A DNA stretch of 64,000 bases from Hyphomicrobiales bacterium. GTDB lineage: Bacteria; Pseudomonadota; Alphaproteobacteria; Rhizobiales; Beijerinckiaceae. The translations under genes were made by a program, and so were the position numbers. This document shows positions 62,402 through 64,000 of the stretch, in pieces. Every line of letters begins with the position of its first letter. Position 1 is the stretch's first letter. The DNA lies in NCBI GenBank assembly GCA_930633525.1, contig CAKNFP010000001.1, forward strand, positions 4,277,501 through 4,341,500, written 5' to 3'. The notes beneath the pieces are model-generated. The model did no database searches and was not told where the DNA came from. It worked only from the letters and a program-made list of their open reading frames with translations.

Positions 62402-63058
62402 ATGTTCGCAGTTATCAAGACCGGCGGCAAACAGTACCGCGTCGCCGCCACCGACGTGATCACCATCGAGCGCCTTGTCGGCGAGCCTGGTGATATCATT
62501 GCCTTCAGCGACGTGCTGATGCTTGGCAATGGCGAGACGACCGAAGTGGGCGCGCCCTTCGTGGCCGGCGCCACCGTTGCCGGCGAGCTCGTCGAGCAGA
62601 GCCGTGGTGACAAGGTCATCGCCTTCAAGAAGCGTCGCCGGCAGAATTCGAAGCGCAAGCGCGGTCACCGTCAGGACCTGACCGTGGTGCGCATCACCGA
62701 GATTCTCACGGGTGGCGCGAAGCCGTCGGCGAAGGCCGTGAGCGCGAAGCCCGCACCGAAGGCCAAGGCGGCGGAGGCCGTTGCCGCGGCTGGCGCCTCT
62801 GGCGATCACAGCAATCTCTCGTTGATCGCGGGCATCGGCCCGACCATCGAGAAGAAGCTGCGCGCCGCGGGCGTGACGACCTGGGATGAGATCGCTGCCT
62901 GGACCGAGGCCGACATCGAGAAGTACGATGCCGAGCTCGCCCTGCGCGGTCGCATTGCACGCGACGAGTGGATCGAGCAGGCCAAGGAACTCCTGGCCGG
63001 CAAGCCGCCCCGCGCGAAGATCGATCAGGCCGAGCTGAAGTCCGGTGAGGACTACTGA
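62402..63058 (+). CDS. rplU: 50S ribosomal protein L21 with helix-hairpin-helix C-terminal extension
   Basis: Residues 1-102 are standard L21 ([25 protein letters not shown], ending [18 protein letters not shown]), starting at ATG 62402. An Ala/Lys/Pro linker (about 105-135) follows, then a helix-hairpin-helix-like module ([41 protein letters not shown]) to residue 218. Such tailed L21 proteins are typical of Hyphomicrobiales. L21 binds 23S rRNA in the large subunit; the role of the tail is unknown. It is followed by rpmA, the conserved ribosomal pair. Confidence 0.96.
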   Translation: MFAVIKTGGKQYRVAATDVITIERLVGEPGDIIAFSDVLMLGNGETTEVGAPFVAGATVAGELVEQSRGDKVIAFKKRRRQNSKRKRGHRQDLTVVRITEILTGGAKPSAKAVSAKPAPKAKAAEAVAAAGASGDHSNLSLIAGIGPTIEKKLRAAGVTTWDEIAAWTEADIEKYDAELALRGRIARDEWIEQAKELLAGKPPRAKIDQAELKSGEDY

Positions 63059-63152
63059 GCGGCAGGGTTAACGGAAGGTTTAGGCAGTAGCGTTCAGAGT
63101 TGCGGAAACAGCGCCTCGCGCTACGCACGATAAGTAATTCAGGAGTTTCATC

Positions 63153-63419
63153 ATGGCTCACAAAAAGGCAGGCGGCTCGTCGCGCAACGGTCGTGACTCG
63201 GACGGCCGGCGTCTCGGCGTGAAGAAGTTCGGCGGCGAAAGCGTCATTTCCGGCAACATCATTATCCGTCAACGCGGCACCAAGGTGCATGCGGGCGCTA
63301 ATGTCGGCATGGGCAAGGACCATACGCTGTTCGCGCTCTGCGGTGGCCGCGTCGACTTTACGAAACGCGCCGGGCGAGCATTTGTATCGGTTGTACCCGC
63401 CCAACAGGCGGCAGAGTAA
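63153..63419 (+). CDS. rpmA: 50S ribosomal protein L27
   Basis: The 88-residue product begins [20 protein letters not shown] and contains KFGGE and the [17 protein letters not shown] region, all standard for L27. The N-terminal tail reaches the peptidyl-transferase centre. The ATG at 63153 is preceded by CAGGAG. It lies 94 bases after rplU on the same strand. Confidence 0.97.
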   Translation: MAHKKAGGSSRNGRDSDGRRLGVKKFGGESVISGNIIIRQRGTKVHAGANVGMGKDHTLFALCGGRVDFTKRAGRAFVSVVPAQQAAE

Positions 63420-63443
63420 ACGGCGCAGCTTAAGACGAGGAGC

Positions 63444-63471
63444 TCCGCCGGCATCCCAGCGAACCGGCGGA
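63444..63471 (+). terminator. Hairpin after rpmA
   Basis: TCCGCCGG (63444-63451) pairs with CCGGCGGA (63464-63471), an 8-base perfect stem with a 12-base loop. No T tract follows immediately. A second hairpin lies downstream. Confidence 0.4.
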
Positions 63472-63509
63472 TCAAGGGGCTCCTAACGATAGCTTCGGAT
63501 CCAAGCGAC

Positions 63510-63545
63510 AGGGGAGATGGGATGACCGTCTCCCCTTCGTCGTTT
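63510..63545 (+). terminator. Rho-independent-like terminator for rplU-rpmA
   Basis: AGGGGAGA (63510-63517) pairs with TCTCCCCT (63529-63536) and is followed by TCGTCGTTTT, a modest T-rich end. It lies before the acetyltransferase gene at 63596 and is the best terminator candidate for the ribosomal pair. Confidence 0.55.
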
Positions 63546-63595
63546 TCGCCGTCGTTGCCGACAATGGCACGCGGCCTTTTGGAACGGAGCGAACG

Positions 63596-64000
63596 ATGTT
63601 CACCTGCGGCATCATCGAAGACGCCTTCGTCATCGAGACGGAACGGCTTGCCCTACGCTCGCCGCGCCTCGCCGACGCAGCCGCCATCGCATGCTTGGCC
63701 GGTGATAAAGCCGTAGCCGAGATGACGGCTCATATTCCGCATCCTTATCCATCGGGCTTGGCAGAACAATTCATCACGACGGCACGCGCTGGCAACGCGG
63801 CCGGGCGACAGCTCACGCTGGTCGCAGCCTACCGGCATGCGCCCGATGAGATCATCGGCGCGCTCGGTGCCGCTCCGGACCGGGAAACATCCTTACCATC
63901 GGTCGGTTACTGGCTAGGCACATCGTTCTGGGGCCTGGGGCTGGCGACGGAAGCCCTGCGCGGCCTCATCGATATTCTGTTCGCCCGCAGCGAGAGCAGA
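63596..64000 (+). CDS. GNAT-family N-acetyltransferase, N-terminal part (runs off the window)
   Basis: 135 codons are visible from ATG 63596. The pattern is that of RimJ/RimL-type GNAT proteins: IETERLALRSPRLADAAAI at the start, HIPHPYPSGLAEQFI, then SVGYWLGTSFWGLGLATEALRGLIDILF, the acetyl-CoA pocket region (here GLGLAT in place of the usual GxGxAT). The family transfers acetyl groups to protein N-termini, antibiotics or small amines. It follows rpmA, an arrangement common in Hyphomicrobiales genomes. Confidence 0.86.
   Translation, partial: MFTCGIIEDAFVIETERLALRSPRLADAAAIACLAGDKAVAEMTAHIPHPYPSGLAEQFITTARAGNAAGRQLTLVAAYRHAPDEIIGALGAAPDRETSLPSVGYWLGTSFWGLGLATEALRGLIDILFARSESR

Noticed and set aside
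1..64000. CRISPR arrays, insertion sequences, prophage or toxin-antitoxin modules
   Set aside because: No regularly spaced repeats, transposase frames, phage structural genes or paired toxin-antitoxin genes were seen; the only mobile trace is the broken integrase.

Overview
The window is high-GC DNA from an alphaproteobacterium, most likely of the order Hyphomicrobiales (Rhizobiales). The evidence is an L21 ribosomal protein with a helix-hairpin-helix tail, FixJ-type response regulators beside membrane PAS kinases, an EndoQ-UvrD fusion, and dense ABC/TRAP uptake operons with ATGA-coupled genes. It reads as a chromosomal segment of a soil- or plant-associated heterotroph. The only mobile trace is a broken integrase beside tRNA-Ser. 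The genus cannot be fixed from the sequence alone.

Layout. 0-8.8 kb: the C-terminal part of a type I secretion adaptor (HlyD), an XRE regulator, a TetR regulator divergent from an alpha/beta hydrolase, a 1039-residue EndoQ-UvrD fusion for deaminated-DNA repair, then isocitrate lyase with a small gene of unknown function. 8.9-16.2 kb: a peptide/nickel-type ABC importer of five genes coupled to a GntR/FCD regulator and an enolase-superfamily sugar-acid dehydratase. 16.4-31.3 kb: a signalling and stress block with three related membrane histidine kinases, two FixJ-type regulators, one receiver-only protein, an isochorismatase-like hydrolase, an arylesterase-like hydrolase, a YtcJ-type amidohydrolase, an MFS_3 exporter interrupted by an in-frame amber codon, and a Dps / peroxiredoxin / DsbA set.

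31.3-39.7 kb: a LysR regulator divergent from an MFS carrier, an EmrA/EmrB-like efflux pair, an AraC regulator, a DUF1275 membrane protein and a bicupin of the oxalate decarboxylase family. 39.9-48.9 kb: a catabolic locus with a MocR regulator, a TRAP importer (DctP and fused DctQM), a GMC alcohol dehydrogenase, an aldehyde dehydrogenase and a second enolase-superfamily enzyme, probably import followed by oxidation and dehydration/isomerisation of a polyol or sugar derivative. 48.9-51.6 kb is decayed: a frameshifted and truncated second GMC gene, an unidentified coding remnant and a mannonate dehydratase (uxuA) pseudogene with two lesions.

51.8-60.3 kb: a GH17-like secreted glucanase with a DUF4214 tail, then a LacI regulator divergent from a polar-amino-acid-type ABC importer whose operon includes an alpha/beta hydrolase and an M19 dipeptidase, followed by an LLM-class oxidoreductase. 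Two near-identical inverted LacI-type operators lie between regulator and operon. 60.3-64 kb: a degraded stretch with a broken P4-type integrase beside tRNA-Ser(CGA), then core genes rplU, rpmA and the start of a GNAT acetyltransferase.
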